Shown: one piece after another, positions 19,401 through 30,607 of the stretch
Layout of the letters: each line of letters opens with the position of its first letter
Numbering within the stretch: position 1 is the stretch's first letter
Origin: Closterium sp. Naga37s-1
Lineage: Eukaryota; Streptophyta; Zygnematophyceae; Desmidiales; Closteriaceae
DNA length: 64,000 nt
Direction: 5' to 3'
NCBI GenBank assembly: GCA_947471745.1
Contig: CANJKZ010000513.1
Span: 124,001 to 188,000 of the forward strand
Position numbers and translations under genes: made by a program
The notes under the pieces: generated by a model
The model's database searches: none
What the model was told of the DNA's origin: nothing
The model's input: only the letters and a program-made list of their open reading frames with translations

Positions 19401-21639
19401 TATGCCCTATGTCCCTACCTCAGTCCCCACCCCACCTCCGCCTTCAGTCTACCCTCGTGTGATTCCCCCTGCCCCGCCTTCTTCCTCCTCACCCCCCTTG
19501 GCTTCCCCTCCTCCTCCTGTTATTCCATCTCCCCTTTCACCCTCCATCCCTCCTGCACCTGCTCCGCCCTCCTCTTCGTCTTCCACGGCGCCGCCCGTTG
19601 GTGAGGGGGGGATAGAGGTGCCACCGTCTGTGGAGATCACCGACGGGCAGTGCCCTGAGACTGAGCAGCTGCAGGACGAAAGCAGTATGGATGGAGTACA
19701 GCAGAGTGGGGGGCAGGAGATAGGGGAGCCGCAGACAGGGGAGCAGCAGATAGGGGAGGAGCGGATTGAGGAGCAGCAGATGGTGGACCAGTAGCTAGGG
19801 GAGCAGCAGACAGGGGAGCCGCAGACAGGGGAGCAGGAGATGTGGGGAATTAGAGATGGTGGTCGTGTGTTGGCCTCTGGGACGATCACTGCGCCACTGC
19901 GTCGCTCCACTCGCATCACTCGTGGTATCCCGCCTCTTAAGTATGCTTGGGCTTTAGTGGTTGAGCCAGCGGGATTGGATGACGAGGAGGAGGACGAGGA
20001 GTGGACAGACCTGGACCCTGGCGTGGTGGCTGACCCTGAGAGGCAGTGGGATATAGCGAAGATGACAGTGAAGGAGGCCTTAGGCTGCTGGAAGGGCGAC
20101 AAGGTGAAGGAGGCGATGGATGAGGAGATGCGGAGCTTGATTGAGCAGGGGACGTGAAAGTTGGTTCCGCGTCCGCCAGGGGTGAATGTGATGAAGAACC
20201 GCTGGATTTTGAACACCAAGTTCCGACCGGATGGGATAGTGGAGCGTGAGAAGGCGAGGCTGGTGGTGAAGGGGTTCACGCAAGTGGCAGGGGTGGACTA
20301 TGAGGAGACGTACGCCCCTGTGGGAAGCTATGTGACTGCACGTGTGCTTCTGGCAATTGCAGCTGCACTTGATTTGGACCTGATGCAGCTGGATGTGAAG
20401 AACGCGTTCCTCCATGGCATGCTGGACCGAGACCTTTACATGGAGCAGCCGAGCTACTACGAGGATGGGACTCCTCGTGTCTGTAAGTTGGTGAAGAGTC
20501 TGTATGGGCTCAAGCAGAGCCCGATGCTATGGTATGAGGCCTTGGATGGGGTGCTGCTTGGGGCTGGATGGAAGAAGAGCAAGGTGGATGAGGCTTTGTA
20601 CTTCAAGAGTGATGCTGAGGGGGAGATGTGCTGGCTGCTGGTGTATGTGGATGACCTGCTTGCTGCCAGCCGCAGTCAAAGCATGCTAGGGGAGCTGCGT
20701 GACCTGCTGCAGAGTGCCTTTCAGCTGCGGGAGATTAGCCCCGTGGAGAAATATCTGGGGTTGCAGCTGATTCGGGATAGGCCTACGAGGAGGCTGTGGC
20801 TGCACCAGGGGGCCTATGTGGACAAGTTCCATAGGCGCTTCTTTGACGGGGATCAGCCGCTGCGAGTGCCTCGCACCCCTCTTTCCTCAGACCCTTTCAG
20901 TGTGCAGACCTTCGAGGATGTGGGATGGCAGTCTCGCCAGGAGGAGGAGTACAGGCAGAAGGTGGGATCCTTGCAGTTCGCGGCCTGTACCACCCGTCCC
21001 GACATCTCGTTCGCCTGCAGCAAGCTGGGGTCGGGCCAGACTGTGCGGAGTGATCAGCACTGGAAGGAGTTGGACCGGTGCTTGGCGTACTTGGTGGGGA
21101 GCAGGGATGTGGCACTGGAGTTTGGTGGGGGGCCGGAGTCCTTGGAGCTGGTGGGCTACGCCGATGCTGATGATGCGGGAGACAAGCAGAACAGGACCAG
21201 CACTGGTGGCTACATCTTCGTGCTCGGGGGTGCTGCTGTCTCTTGGGCGAGCCAGAGGATTCGTTGCGCCACCCTCTCCTCCACTGAGTCTGAGTATGTT
21301 GCTGCTGTGGAGGCTGGGAAGGAGGCGCGCAGGCTGCGCTTCCTGCTGGCAGAGTTTCAACTGCTATGGAGTGAGGAGCCCACTACTCTCTTTGTGGACA
21401 ACTCCTCTGCCATTTCAGTGGCAGGTGGCATGGGGCTCAAGGGGAGCCTCAAGCACATGGAGCGTCGTCACATGTGGCTGCAGCACATGGTCAAGCGCAG
21501 GAAGCTGCAGCTGCAGTACATCCCTACGAGCGAGCAGCCTGCTGACTACCTCACGAAGGCATTGCATTTCCCCGCCTTCAGTCGTTGCTTCGAGGCTACG
21601 AGGCAGGTGAGGCTCTCGAGCGAGGGGAGTGAGACCTAG
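16435..21639 (+). pseudogene. element D gag-pol, one frame with three point stops
   Basis: A single reading frame runs from ATG 16435 to TAG 21637-21639 and is broken only at TAG 17431, TAG 19792 and TGA 20155. In order it carries: a Gag capsid region (to about 17430); a zinc knuckle CYVCGQTGHVAKYC (17719); a protease motif LLDSGCSHHLM (17970); the pre-integrase LWHARMAHVG (18394); an integrase with HADLCGPF, LRTDRGGKF and PEQNGMAERE; a Pro/Ser and Gln/Glu-rich linker (19370-19830); an RT with KARLVVKGFTQV and YVDDLLA (20644); and an RNase H with GYADADDAGD, SSTESEYVAA and VDNSSAI. Each stop is explained by one transition from Gln or Trp codons. Read-through cannot be excluded for the first. 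Confidence 0.93.
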
Positions 21640-21799
21640 ACACTCCATGATGTGGTTGGTGCCATGGCCTATCCATGGCTGGTGCGGTGCGTGTTTGCAC
21701 TTTGAGAGTGCTTCGTTTGTGTGTGTGTCCCTTTTTTTTCTTTTGGTGTGTATGCGTGTATGCATGCCCTGTGATTATGCAACTCGTATGGCAGGGGAG

Positions 21800-22378
21800 T
21801 GTTAGAGGGCCCTACGACAGCAAGGGCCCTCGACGACTTGGCAAGACAACTACGCTAAGACGAGCATGGAGTGACACCAACACAAGGAGTGCGTTGATGT
21901 CGCGCGACTACTGCAGTGCCAATGAAGTCCGTGCTGGGGTGCTGCTGGTCTAGTAAAGTCTTGGGCACGCTTCTTGGGAAGCGTGCCACTTCCTAGCAAG
22001 TCTATGGTTGTCTTGTGTGGTGTTGTCTAGTTGGAGTTGGTTGGTTGGGGTGGCGTGCGAGAAGGGCCATTCCGCTGCTGAGTTGGGTTGAACTCCTACA
22101 AGGCGCGTTCAACACACATGCACACCACTTTCGTGAGGTTGGGTTACTGCGCAGTGCCACGCCAACTTTGTGAAACCTTCCCGTAGCCTATATCTAGTTG
22201 TGTGTTTGCTTTTTATGCATAGTTGATATTGCAAATCTACTTTGCCCAAATGCTACTTCAATCCTCACCAAGTCCTTAGAGGCAAACTCTACCGAAAATC
22301 TACCAAGTTGCTTGCGCAACATCATTCTCATAGCAGAAACTCTCTCGTTATCGCTACGCTCTCTAATATATTCCTTCA
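21800..22378 (+). mobile_element. element D 3' LTR, adjacent to a host gene
   Basis: 579 bp, ending 53 bp before the ATG of the secreted-protein gene. A frame opens within the LTR at ATG 22198 and runs without a stop into that gene. The LTR could therefore supply a promoter, a leader or an N-terminal extension. Confidence 0.95.
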
Positions 22379-22431
22379 AGTACTACTTCCCAAATCCGAC
22401 GCTCCGACGCTCTCTAAAATTGCACGTTACC

Positions 22432-22875
22432 ATGGCCACTCTTCGCACCGTGTTCATCCTTGCTCTGATCCTCGCGACACTTCCTGCGCTCTACGCCGCG
22501 GCCTCGCCAAAGCGGGGTGACGTCGCTACCGCGGACGCGGCGAGTTGGGGTCGCAAGCTGCTGGAAGCGAGCGGCGGTGACCTGGACGTGGACCAGCAGG
22601 GTGGCGAGGAGGAGGAGATGGGGGAGGTGACGGACGGGCTGGACGAGGCGGTGCGGGTGCTGCTGAGCTGGAAGCAGATCAAGAACGCGGCGAATCAGGC
22701 GGCGAAGAGCGAGGCGGGGCAGAAGACGGGAGGGTTGGCGAAGAATGTGGTGAAGAAGGGTGGCAAGGACGCGCTCACAGCGGCGTTCAACGCGTTCCGC
22801 AGCGGCAAGGGCGCCAAGGGTGCCCTGCAGGCGGGCGCTGGCTCGTTCGTGAAGACCGCGAAAACGATGATTTAA
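22432..22875 (+). CDS. small secreted protein, unknown function
   Basis: A 147-residue protein. Residues 1-22 (MATLRTVFILALILATLPAL plus YA) form a clear signal peptide. Next comes a spacer with RKLLE, an acidic stretch (QQGGEEEEMGEVTDG, about residues 58-74), and a Lys/Ala/Gly-rich, probably amphipathic C-terminal half (for example NAANQAAKSEAGQKTGGLAK) without cysteines. I chose the ATG at 22432 because the signal peptide starts there. Upstream in-frame codons belong to the retrotransposon LTR. Element D sits 53 bp upstream, in the original 5' UTR or promoter, so expression is probably altered. I do not recognise the family. The acidic propeptide followed by a cationic tail would suit a processed peptide precursor, but that is inference. 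Confidence 0.8.
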   Translation: MATLRTVFILALILATLPALYAAASPKRGDVATADAASWGRKLLEASGGDLDVDQQGGEEEEMGEVTDGLDEAVRVLLSWKQIKNAANQAAKSEAGQKTGGLAKNVVKKGGKDALTAAFNAFRSGKGAKGALQAGAGSFVKTAKTMI

Positions 22876-23945
22876 GGGGGAGAGGGGAGATGGGAGGGGT
22901 GAGAGGCATGGCGGTTGGAGTTGGGCAGCGGCAGGCAGGGTAGCAGCGCAGCTGGTATGGTGCCTGCTGCTGCTGGTAGCAGCTCGGTGAAGTGGGGTTC
23001 TGCAGTGGCAGACAAGGTCTGCTCCTGCTGCTCCATAAGCTCACTCCATAAGCTGCTCCTGCTGCTGCTGTTGCCTCCACTGCTGTCGGTGCTTCTGCTG
23101 GTGCTGCGGAAGTCTCTGCTGTCGATGCTGATGCTGCGGAAGTCTCTGCTGTCGATGCTGGTGCTGCTGCAGCTGCAGCTAATGTTGCTTGCAGAATTGG
23201 TTGTTTAGAACGGTAGTTCCGTCCTGGTGATGCTTCTGGAAGAGGTATGTGTGTGGGGGGGTGGAAGGGCTAGGTGGTGTGTGCGGGTGAAAGTCTTAGG
23301 TTGGCGTGTGTGCTGTGCAGGGTTGGTAGTGGAACTGGGTGCTCCTTTGGTTCTTCTTCTGTAATCGTAAATATATCTGCTGCTACCATGCATTTGCTGA
23401 AGGCGTTGACAGTTAGTATGGGGTCGTGAAAAGAAAGTTGCTCTTCTGAATCTGAATTTGAGATACATCAGGCACTCGCCATACGCACTGCGCACTCACC
23501 ACACACGCCAGGCACTTACCACACATGCCACAGCTCGCTCACTGTCTGTCCTGGATACGCGCACACCGTCAGTTGAGGTGAAGAGTGGCAGGAAAGAATT
23601 CAGGCTCCAGATAACGATATTAACGCTGGTCGCCTTGAGAGCAAGTGGGAGGTGCTGTGGTTCTGTAGCTTCCAGTTGCACCCCGCGTCAGGCGCACATA
23701 CCTGGTGCTGCCGTACCGTCATCGCCCGGATAGTAGACAGTGTTGAATAGTAGACAGGGGTTGTCTATTATCCGGGTGTCTCTTATAAACAGGCTAGCCT
23801 CATTATAAGACACCTATTTGTGTGTACGAGATAAGACATATGTGTCGTATGATCGAAACTGCAATATATTATAGTGAAACTTGAAATGCCGCGTACATTT
23901 TTTCCCTTGCGATGCGCGAATTCTTCCACGTCCTGACTCAGGTAC
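22876..23945. other. 3' flank of secreted-protein gene; CTG-rich, no gene
   Basis: 22960-23190 is rich in CTGCTG steps with two copies of a roughly 33-bp unit around GCGGAAGTCTCTGCTGTCGATG. The rest has no supportable frame. The 3' UTR and terminator of the upstream gene are expected in the first few hundred bases. Confidence 0.5.
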
Positions 23946-24467
23946 TACCGTATTACCCCGGATAGTAGCGCATATGCGCTTATAATAAAATCAGTTTTTT
24001 AAGGGGGGCGCTTGTAATTGAATATCGGCCATAAGCGCCGGCGCTTATACAACGACAAATACAGAAATACAACTAACGCACCAAATTGTACATTTCAGTC
24101 TCGTAAGTTGAATCGAATAAAAAATTTACAGGGTCTAGAATCAGAATCGCGCGAGGGCGATTTTCTGACGGTGCACAGGGCTTTGGCACGTCATTTTGCC
24201 CGCGTGCCAACTCATACTGACTGGACGTGCAACCAGTAGGTCCTCGAAAGTTAAGCAAAGTGGAAATGGGGGTGTTGACTCGCTAGAAATTTGAAATTCG
24301 TTACCGTTTTAATCAGCATTGAAAAATAAATTTTGCATGCGCTTATAATATGTCAGTGTTTTACAGGGGGGGCGCTTATAATCGAATTCCGGCCATAAGC
24401 GCCATGCTCCAGATAGAAGCGCCGGCGCCTTTAATCGGACGGCGCCTATATCCGGGGCCATACGGTA
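23946..24467. mobile_element. 522-bp inverted-repeat element (MITE-like), TA-flanked
   Basis: The ends are imperfect 19-bp inverted repeats: TACCGTATTACCCCGGATA at 23946-23964, and the complement of TACCGTATGGCCCCGGATA at 24449-24467. Reading TA as target duplication leaves CCGTA..CCCCGGATA as the terminus. Inside, two related blocks repeat GCGCTTATAAT, GGGGGGCGCTT and CGGCCATAAGCGCC (23968-24055 and 24338-24405). The 24020-24239 frame shows no transposase. TA flanks would suit a Tc1/mariner-like mobiliser, but this is a guess. Confidence 0.7.
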
Positions 24468-24557
24468 CCAAGTTTGCCTCTGCAAGTATTTTCCATGACG
24501 TGGCTTCCCGAACAATGGTTGCCGAAGTGGCACCTTTGCAACATCCACACTCATTAT

Positions 24558-25004
24558 TGTTGGAAACAAATAGTTACCGCTTCTGAAGTATCGAAGTAAT
24601 AAACACAAACGAAGCAGACTACAGTGAAGCAACGCGCGAGTCAACCAATGAGGTTAAAACGTAACAGCTGGAGGTTACGCGAAGGTCAAAGGTCGCTGAC
24701 ATTTGACTCGACGAAATACAGTGCGACAGCAAGGACAAACAACTGACTTGGTATTGAGCAGTTGCCCGAGTCGTCACTGTATCGAACCGCAACAGCAAAA
24801 ACAGTTAATCGCACCTCTTCGTATTCCTTGTAATCATATATATATTCTTGTATCTCTTTGCTTTAATCAATTCATCTTGCTCTCACATACTAGTGCAAGG
24901 TGGTTCAACAGCTCAACAACTTTATTATACGCTTCCGCAAATTACAACATTTCTACTCCAGATCTTTACCTTGAAAAGATCCTAAGGGCTTTTTCAGCCC
25001 AACA
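24558..25004 (+). mobile_element. copia element B: 5' LTR (start tentative)
   Basis: The right end is firm: CCCAACA followed by TGGTATGAGAGCC, an initiator-Met-type primer site, at 25005. The proposed left end is TGTTGGAAAC at 24558, giving 447 bp. The 3' LTR is not in the window, so length and left edge cannot be checked by comparison. Confidence 0.6.
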
Positions 25005-25636
25005 TGGTATGAGAGCCTCCAAGGCAAAATCGACTCCTCAAACTCCTACAACATCACAAGGCATGGCAACTCAGAAGGAGAGGAGTTCCTCCAACGGATC
25101 TCCCGGCACTACTCCTACTCCACCTCCAGCCTCTGGTCTACAGACAGAGGAAGCCACAGTAACAAGACCAGCTGCGGAGTCTACCGAAACCCCCGGGAAT
25201 CAAACAACATGCCTCGACCCAAACATGATGGAGAAGTTCTTCTCCTTTATGTCCTTCTACGAGCAGCACCAGCAAGCAGCACCTCCGCAATCAAACAACA
25301 ACGACAACAACAATGGGGTTACTCCAATGAGCCTTGACGGTTCATCCTATGCGCGCGGAAACAAGCAGCAATCTACCTTTGCCCCATACGAACCTCAACG
25401 TGGCTCCATCAGCTCCATGCCACACCAACAAGCTTCACCTGGACAAGAGAAGACACTGGACGCGCTTCAGGTCCAATCACAGTTTGCACACGTTTTGAAA
25501 CTGCAGACATCGACACCTTTTGACGGAAAAGACTTCTATACCTGGTCACTCGAGTTCGAGCTGATGTTGGAGGGCGCACAGATTCTCGGATTCTTCGACG
25601 GATCCCTGCCATGCCCAATACACGGGATGCAGTACG

Positions 25637-25774
25637 TGTCAGAATGTTATCTTATGCTCTAGCCTGTAGTGGGGTGCTCTATAGCGAGTACAACCCTTCT
25701 AGGGTTTGCTATTTGTATCCCCATTCTTGCTAGTGCACCCCTCCTTCCCTCTTCTTTCTTCTAAACTTTTCACA
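25637..25774 (+). mobile_element. N1 5' LTR
   Basis: 138 bp; identical by eye to 27090-27227. Preceded by GTACG, followed by TGCTATCAGAGC. Confidence 0.93.
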
Positions 25775-27089
25775 TGCTATCAGAGCAGGTCGATCCCCTT
25801 GGATCGATCCTGTGGGTGGGCTCACCACCTTGTTGCTTCCGCTGCAACTGCTACTGCTACTCTCTGTGCCGCACGCCCCGTGGCGTGCGGCAGTTTTTCT
25901 TCCCGCCGTGCGCCCCGAGGCGCGCGGCGGTTTTCTGCCCGCCGTGCGCCCCGAGGCGCGCGGCGGTTTTCTGCCCGCCGTGCGCCCCGAGGCGCGCGGC
26001 GGTTCTCTGCCCGCCGTGCGCCCCGAGGCGCGCGGCGGTTCTCTGCCCGCTGTGCGCCCCGAGGCGCGCGGCGGGCTTCGGCCCCGTCAACCGTCGCGTC
26101 GCCCTCGGGAGGCGCCGCGACGGGCGACGGGGACCCGTTCGTCGCCCCCCGTCGCCCGTCGTGGCCTGCGCGCGGCCCGTACAGGCAGCGCGCGACCCGT
26201 ACGGGCTGCGCCAGGCCCGCGCGCCACCCGTACGGGCTGCGCCAGGCCCGCGCGCGGCCCGTACGGGCTGCGCCAGGCCCGCGCGCGGCCCGTACGGGCG
26301 GCGCCAGGCCCGCGCGCGGCTCGGGCCGCCTGCGCGCGGCTCGGGCGTCTCTACCAGGCCCGTGGTGGGCTCGTTCCTCGCTGCCCCTGCCCTCCTCGCT
26401 GTCCCCCAGTGCTTCTACTGGCGCCCCACCCCTCCTACTCCCCATTCTCCTGAATTAGGGTTTGGGGGTGAGGGGTATGGGGGTGACTTCACTCTGTACC
26501 GTTCCCTGCTCTTCCTCCTCCTCCGTCTCCTTGTGCTGCAGCTGCCGCTGAGGGGGGGTGGACGTGTTGGAGCCGGTGGAGTGGTACTAAGGGGGGGTGA
26601 AAGGGGAGTGGAGCTAGCGGTGTAGCAGCGGGTGTGTGTCGGGGGGGTGAGACTGTTTGGGGAAGTTGCACGGAGGTTGCCGTCGTGTCGCCAGCAGCAC
26701 CTGTAGTCCGGGGACTTCGTCCGGTAGCCCAGTCGTAGACTTCTACGCCAGCCGCCCGTGGGTCCGTTGCTCGTCTGCCGCTACTTTAGCCGCGGGGCCT
26801 GTTACTCCTGTAGTCCGGGCGCTTAGTCCGGTAGCCGCTGTGCCAGTCTGCCTCCTGTTGCCCGTGTGTCTGCAGCTTCAGCCGTCGCCTCCTATCTCCT
26901 CTCACCTCACTCTCTCTCCTCCTCCTCGCTTGCCCGTTGTGACTACCACTAGCTTTGCTCATAATTGTACCCTTTAAACTATTCCTTCTTGAACTTGTGC
27001 TCAGAATGTGTGGTGACATTGTGATCCACCCTGAGCTTGTACTGCTTTTCTTGCTCTGCTGATTACACCCCACTTTGGCTATGGGGGTG

Positions 27090-27227
27090 TGTCAGAATGT
27101 TATCTTATGCTCTAGCCTGTAGTGGGGTGCTCTATAGCGAGTACAACCCTTCTAGGGTTTGCTATTTGTATCCCCATTCTTGCTAGTGCACCCCTCCTTC
27201 CCTCTTCTTTCTTCTAAACTTTTCACA
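27090..27227 (+). mobile_element. N1 3' LTR
   Basis: 138 bp; preceded by the polypurine-like CTATGGGGGTG and followed by the GTACG target duplication, after which the Gag frame of B resumes. Confidence 0.93.
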
Positions 27228-29640
27228 GTACGACAAGCAGCAGTACACATATCAGTCGCTGATGGCGTACACAATACTTCTACGAAATATAACGCCAAAC
27301 GAGCAGCATAACATTTGGTCTTATCGAGGGTACGGTAACTCCGCCGAGCTCGCGTACGACCACATGAAAAACCTGTATCAAGCAACAGACAATGTTAATC
27401 AAAGTCGTCTTATGGCGCAGCTAACAACAGTGGAAATGAAACCCGGCGAAAAGGGGATGGCGTATATCAGCCGTTGTCGTGGACTGCGCGACAGACTCCT
27501 TCGATGTGGAGGATCGATATCCGAAGAAGCCTTCGTGACAGTTGTCATCTCTGGACTCGGTCCTCATTGGCGCTCCACTCGAGCTATTCTCCGACCTCAC
27601 GGAAAGATCTCCGAAGCGGCACTCTACGCCGAAATTCACGCCGAACAGCAGGACATGGACCTACACGAACAACGACACACGAAGAGAGCGTCAGCACCAG
27701 AGTTCACGTTTCACACTCAACAGCGCTACAACAACAACAACAATCGACATCAAACTCAACAGTACGTACCACCGTTCTGCCATCTCTGCAAGACGTCAGG
27801 ACACCCTCGAACTCACTGCCTGAATCAACAGCAGTCAACATCGCCGCAACGTAAACTTCTGCCCTCAAGCAGTCAAGTGGCTTCTACACATGCACATCCC
27901 ACCACTCAAGTACAGTCCTCAACGACATCGACCACAACACCTGCACAAGGTACAAGAAACATTGTGAGCTGCATGAAAAGAACGACAGACTCCTGCATCA
28001 CCGGATCGCCACCATAATACTCACCAGAAGAACAACTCGACCGAAGCATCCCACGCCGAGAATTACTGGAGCCTAACCCGACGTATGCAGCCATCGCCCA
28101 GAGCGAGCCATCCAAAAAAGATACCTGGTTCTTGGACAGTTGCTACGGACAGCATATGTGCTCCTCGGGTCGCTTCGTTCAACAGGAACACCAACTTCAG
28201 CGCGAAGTCGTAATCACCGTCGCCAACAACCAAAACCTGCACACACGACGACAGGGGATTGTTCAACTTCAATCTCGAGAAACCAACGTTATTCTGCAAA
28301 TGTCGAAGGTCTTAATCGCAGAAGGACTCGGTTTACTCAGCGTCAGTCAACTCATGGCGAAGGGAATTCATCTCGAAGCAGACAACACCACTTAGGAGTT
28401 CAAGCTATACCACGGGAAAGGCGGACTCTACATCGGCAAGGCAGTCTTGAAGAACAATGTCTTCGTCCTCGAGACCAAGGCACCGCCGACAGCGACGCCA
28501 TCGTCAACTTCACCTCTTGGACACATCCACCAGATCTCGACCCCGACTTCAGTCCTGAAGGATTTTGGTACTCACACACCATACCTGAAGCAGAAAGAGC
28601 AAGAGCGTTAGCAACAATTCGACAAGCAGAGACAACATCAACAGCAGCAGAGACATCGCCAGCAGCAGAGACAACATCAACAGCAGCAGAGACATCGGCA
28701 GCAGCAGAGACAACATCGGTAGCAGCAACAACAACTACGACACCACCGGCTAATCCTTCAACAACACCGGTTCCCATCGACGACATGCCACCAACTTCGG
28801 CTCAGCAGTTGACTCCCACTCCAAGAGAGGTCCACAGAAGCGCCAACTTCACCACCGGCTTCTATGCTAACTCCGACCTATACAGGCGCTCACCAGGTCA
28901 CCGTGCGAGCGAATCACTGCGGCACGAAAGTTTGGGTCATCCAAGCAACACAACGTTAAACAACACAATCAGGGCAGGAGTACTTAACAAAGACTCCCTA
29001 CTTCTAACTGACGGCAGAGAACTTCAACGAGCCCGAGGTACATGTTTTACGTGTCCTGAAGCTGACTTACCTCATCAACCGTTTGTCTCCCATCACAATC
29101 CAAGCGCGCCAGCTTATGCACCATTGGAGAAAGTCTACCGCGACATCTTATATACCCGCGAACACGAACAGGGAGCATACAACTATGTCATCACTTTTAT
29201 CGACGCCGCCACCCGATACGTCTGGCATCTCAACCTTCCAAGTCACGACATGGCCTTCGAAGCCTTCGTCGCCTGGCTACCTGTGGCAGAACGAGAATCA
29301 GGAGTGAAGCTGAAAAGCTTCCAGTCAGACGGGGGAGGAGAATATCAGTCACAAAGGTTCAAGCAGTACCCGGGGCATTAAGCGACTCATCTCGCTTCCC
29401 TACCCCCATCAACAGCAAGGCGTGGCAGAACGGATGAACAGAACTCTCCAGAACACCATGCGCAAACTGCTACTTGGCATGCGACTGCCGAGCCACCAGT
29501 GGCCCGAGGCGATGGACCACGCTGTCATGCTGCACAACTTGCTCTCGTCATCATCGCTCCCGAACAACGCATCACCGCACCTTCTGTGGACAGGAAAACT
29601 AGGCAACACAAAAATGTTACGAGTTTTTGGGTGCATGGTA

Positions 29641-29764
29641 TGTCAAACTTATATGCTATAGTCTGTTTAGGCTGTAGTGGGGTAGACACTATGGGGTACA
29701 GTTTCCTAGGGTTTCACATTTGTACCCAACTCTTTTCTTAGTCAATCATTCCTGTTTCTTCACA
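29641..29764 (+). mobile_element. element A 5' LTR
   Basis: 124 bp with TG..CA ends. It contains GCTGTAGTGGGGTAGACACT and ends TTCACA before the TGGTATAGAGC primer site. Confidence 0.95.
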
Positions 29765-30607
29765 TGGTATAGAGCGGGTTCCCTAGTGGGACCGTTTCTT
29801 CCTAAGGGCCCACCATTATTATTTTTTTTCCTAACCTGCCCGAAGCGCACTTCGCGCTCTAACCTGCCCTACCCTTTCGCGGACCCTTAGCGGCCTGCCC
29901 TGCTCTTGCGGCCCCTTCGCGGCCCCTACGCGGCCCCTTAGCGGCCCCTTCGCGGCCCCCCTTCGCGACCCCGTCGCGGCCCCGTCACGGCCTCGCCTCG
30001 GCCCTGCCCCGTCGCCCGTCGCGGCCCCGTCGCGGCCCCGCCCCGGCCCTGCCCCGTCGCCTGTCGCGGCCCCGTCACGGCCCCGTCACGGCCCTGCCCC
30101 GGCCCTGCCCCGTCGCCTGTCGCGGCCCCGTCGCAGCCCCGTCGCGGCCCTGCCCCGGCCCTGCCCCGTCGCCTGTCGCGGCCCCGTCGCGGCCCCGTCG
30201 CGGCCCCGCCCCGGCCCTGCCCCATCGCCTGTCGCGGCCCCGTCACGGCCCCGTCGCGGCCCCGCCCCGTCGCCTGTCGCGGCCCTGTCGCCTGTCGCGG
30301 CCCCGTCGCGGCCTCCCACCTGCAGCAGCTACCGGGGCGTGCCAGCAGCTGCCGCCGTCGCTGCCGCTGTCGCCACCGTCCTGGCCCTGCCTTGCAGCCG
30401 AGTTGCGGCCCTGACCCTGCCGGCGCACCACGGCCCTGCCCCACTAGTCGCGGCCGCCTACCCAACCGCCCCTGGTAAGAGCACCGCCGAGCCGCCCCGC
30501 CCTGCCGAGCCGCGCTGCCCTGCCGAGCCGCGCCGCTTAGCCGAGTCGCACTACTGCTGCTGCTGCTAGCCTACTGCTGCTGCTGCCAGCCTACTGCTGC
30601 TACTGTC
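29765..30607 (+). repeat. element A leader: CGCGGCCCC tandem repeats
   Basis: After the primer site and the AAGGGCCCACCAT block shared with other copies, 29830-30320 is built of GTCGCGGCCCCGTCGCGG-type units. Gln/Ala-type CTGCTG steps follow before the ATG at 30608. It has no coding value. The unit sequence differs from the leader of element I. Confidence 0.85.

Larger units (their letters stand above)
15570..22383 (+). mobile_element. complete Ty1/copia element D with target duplications
   Basis: LTRs of 579 bp at 15575-16153 and 21800-22378 start TGTTAGAGGG and end CCTTCA. The flanking 5-bp duplications are AGTAC at 15570-15574 and 22379-22383. I count about ten differences between the LTRs, so it is not brand new. 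The post-LTR sequence TGGTGCGGTGAGCG is the primer-site position but is not the usual initiator-Met match. GGCAGGGGAG precedes the 3' LTR as polypurine tract. The order protease, integrase, RT, RNase H is that of copia elements. Confidence 0.95.
25632..27232 (+). mobile_element. non-autonomous LTR element N1 in B
   Basis: LTRs of 138 bp (25637-25774 and 27090-27227), TGTCAGAATG to TTTTCACA, appear identical. The target duplication is GTACG on both sides (25632-25636, 27228-27232). Primer site TGCTATCAGAGCAGG follows the 5' LTR, and CTATGGGGGTG precedes the 3' LTR. The 1.3-kb interior has no polymerase. It contains a 36-bp GC-rich tandem unit (GCCCCGAGGCGCGCGGCGG core, 25900-26070), a 30-bp unit (about 26165-26330), and an end region (CTCAGAATGTGTGGTGACAT to CACCCTGAGCTTG) that matches the 3' end of element A. 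It is best read as a short non-autonomous relative of the A family. Confidence 0.92.

Noticed and set aside
22198..22431. 78-codon N-terminal extension of the secreted protein
   Set aside because: Lies in the element D LTR, and the same frame exists in the other LTR; the signal peptide marks ATG 22432 as the ancestral start. Kept as a finding about possible chimeric transcripts.
25706..26625. Three overlapping plus-strand frames of 213-283 codons in N1
   Set aside because: Overlapping frames arise from 36-bp and 30-bp GC repeats whose lengths are multiples of 3; no protein domain visible.
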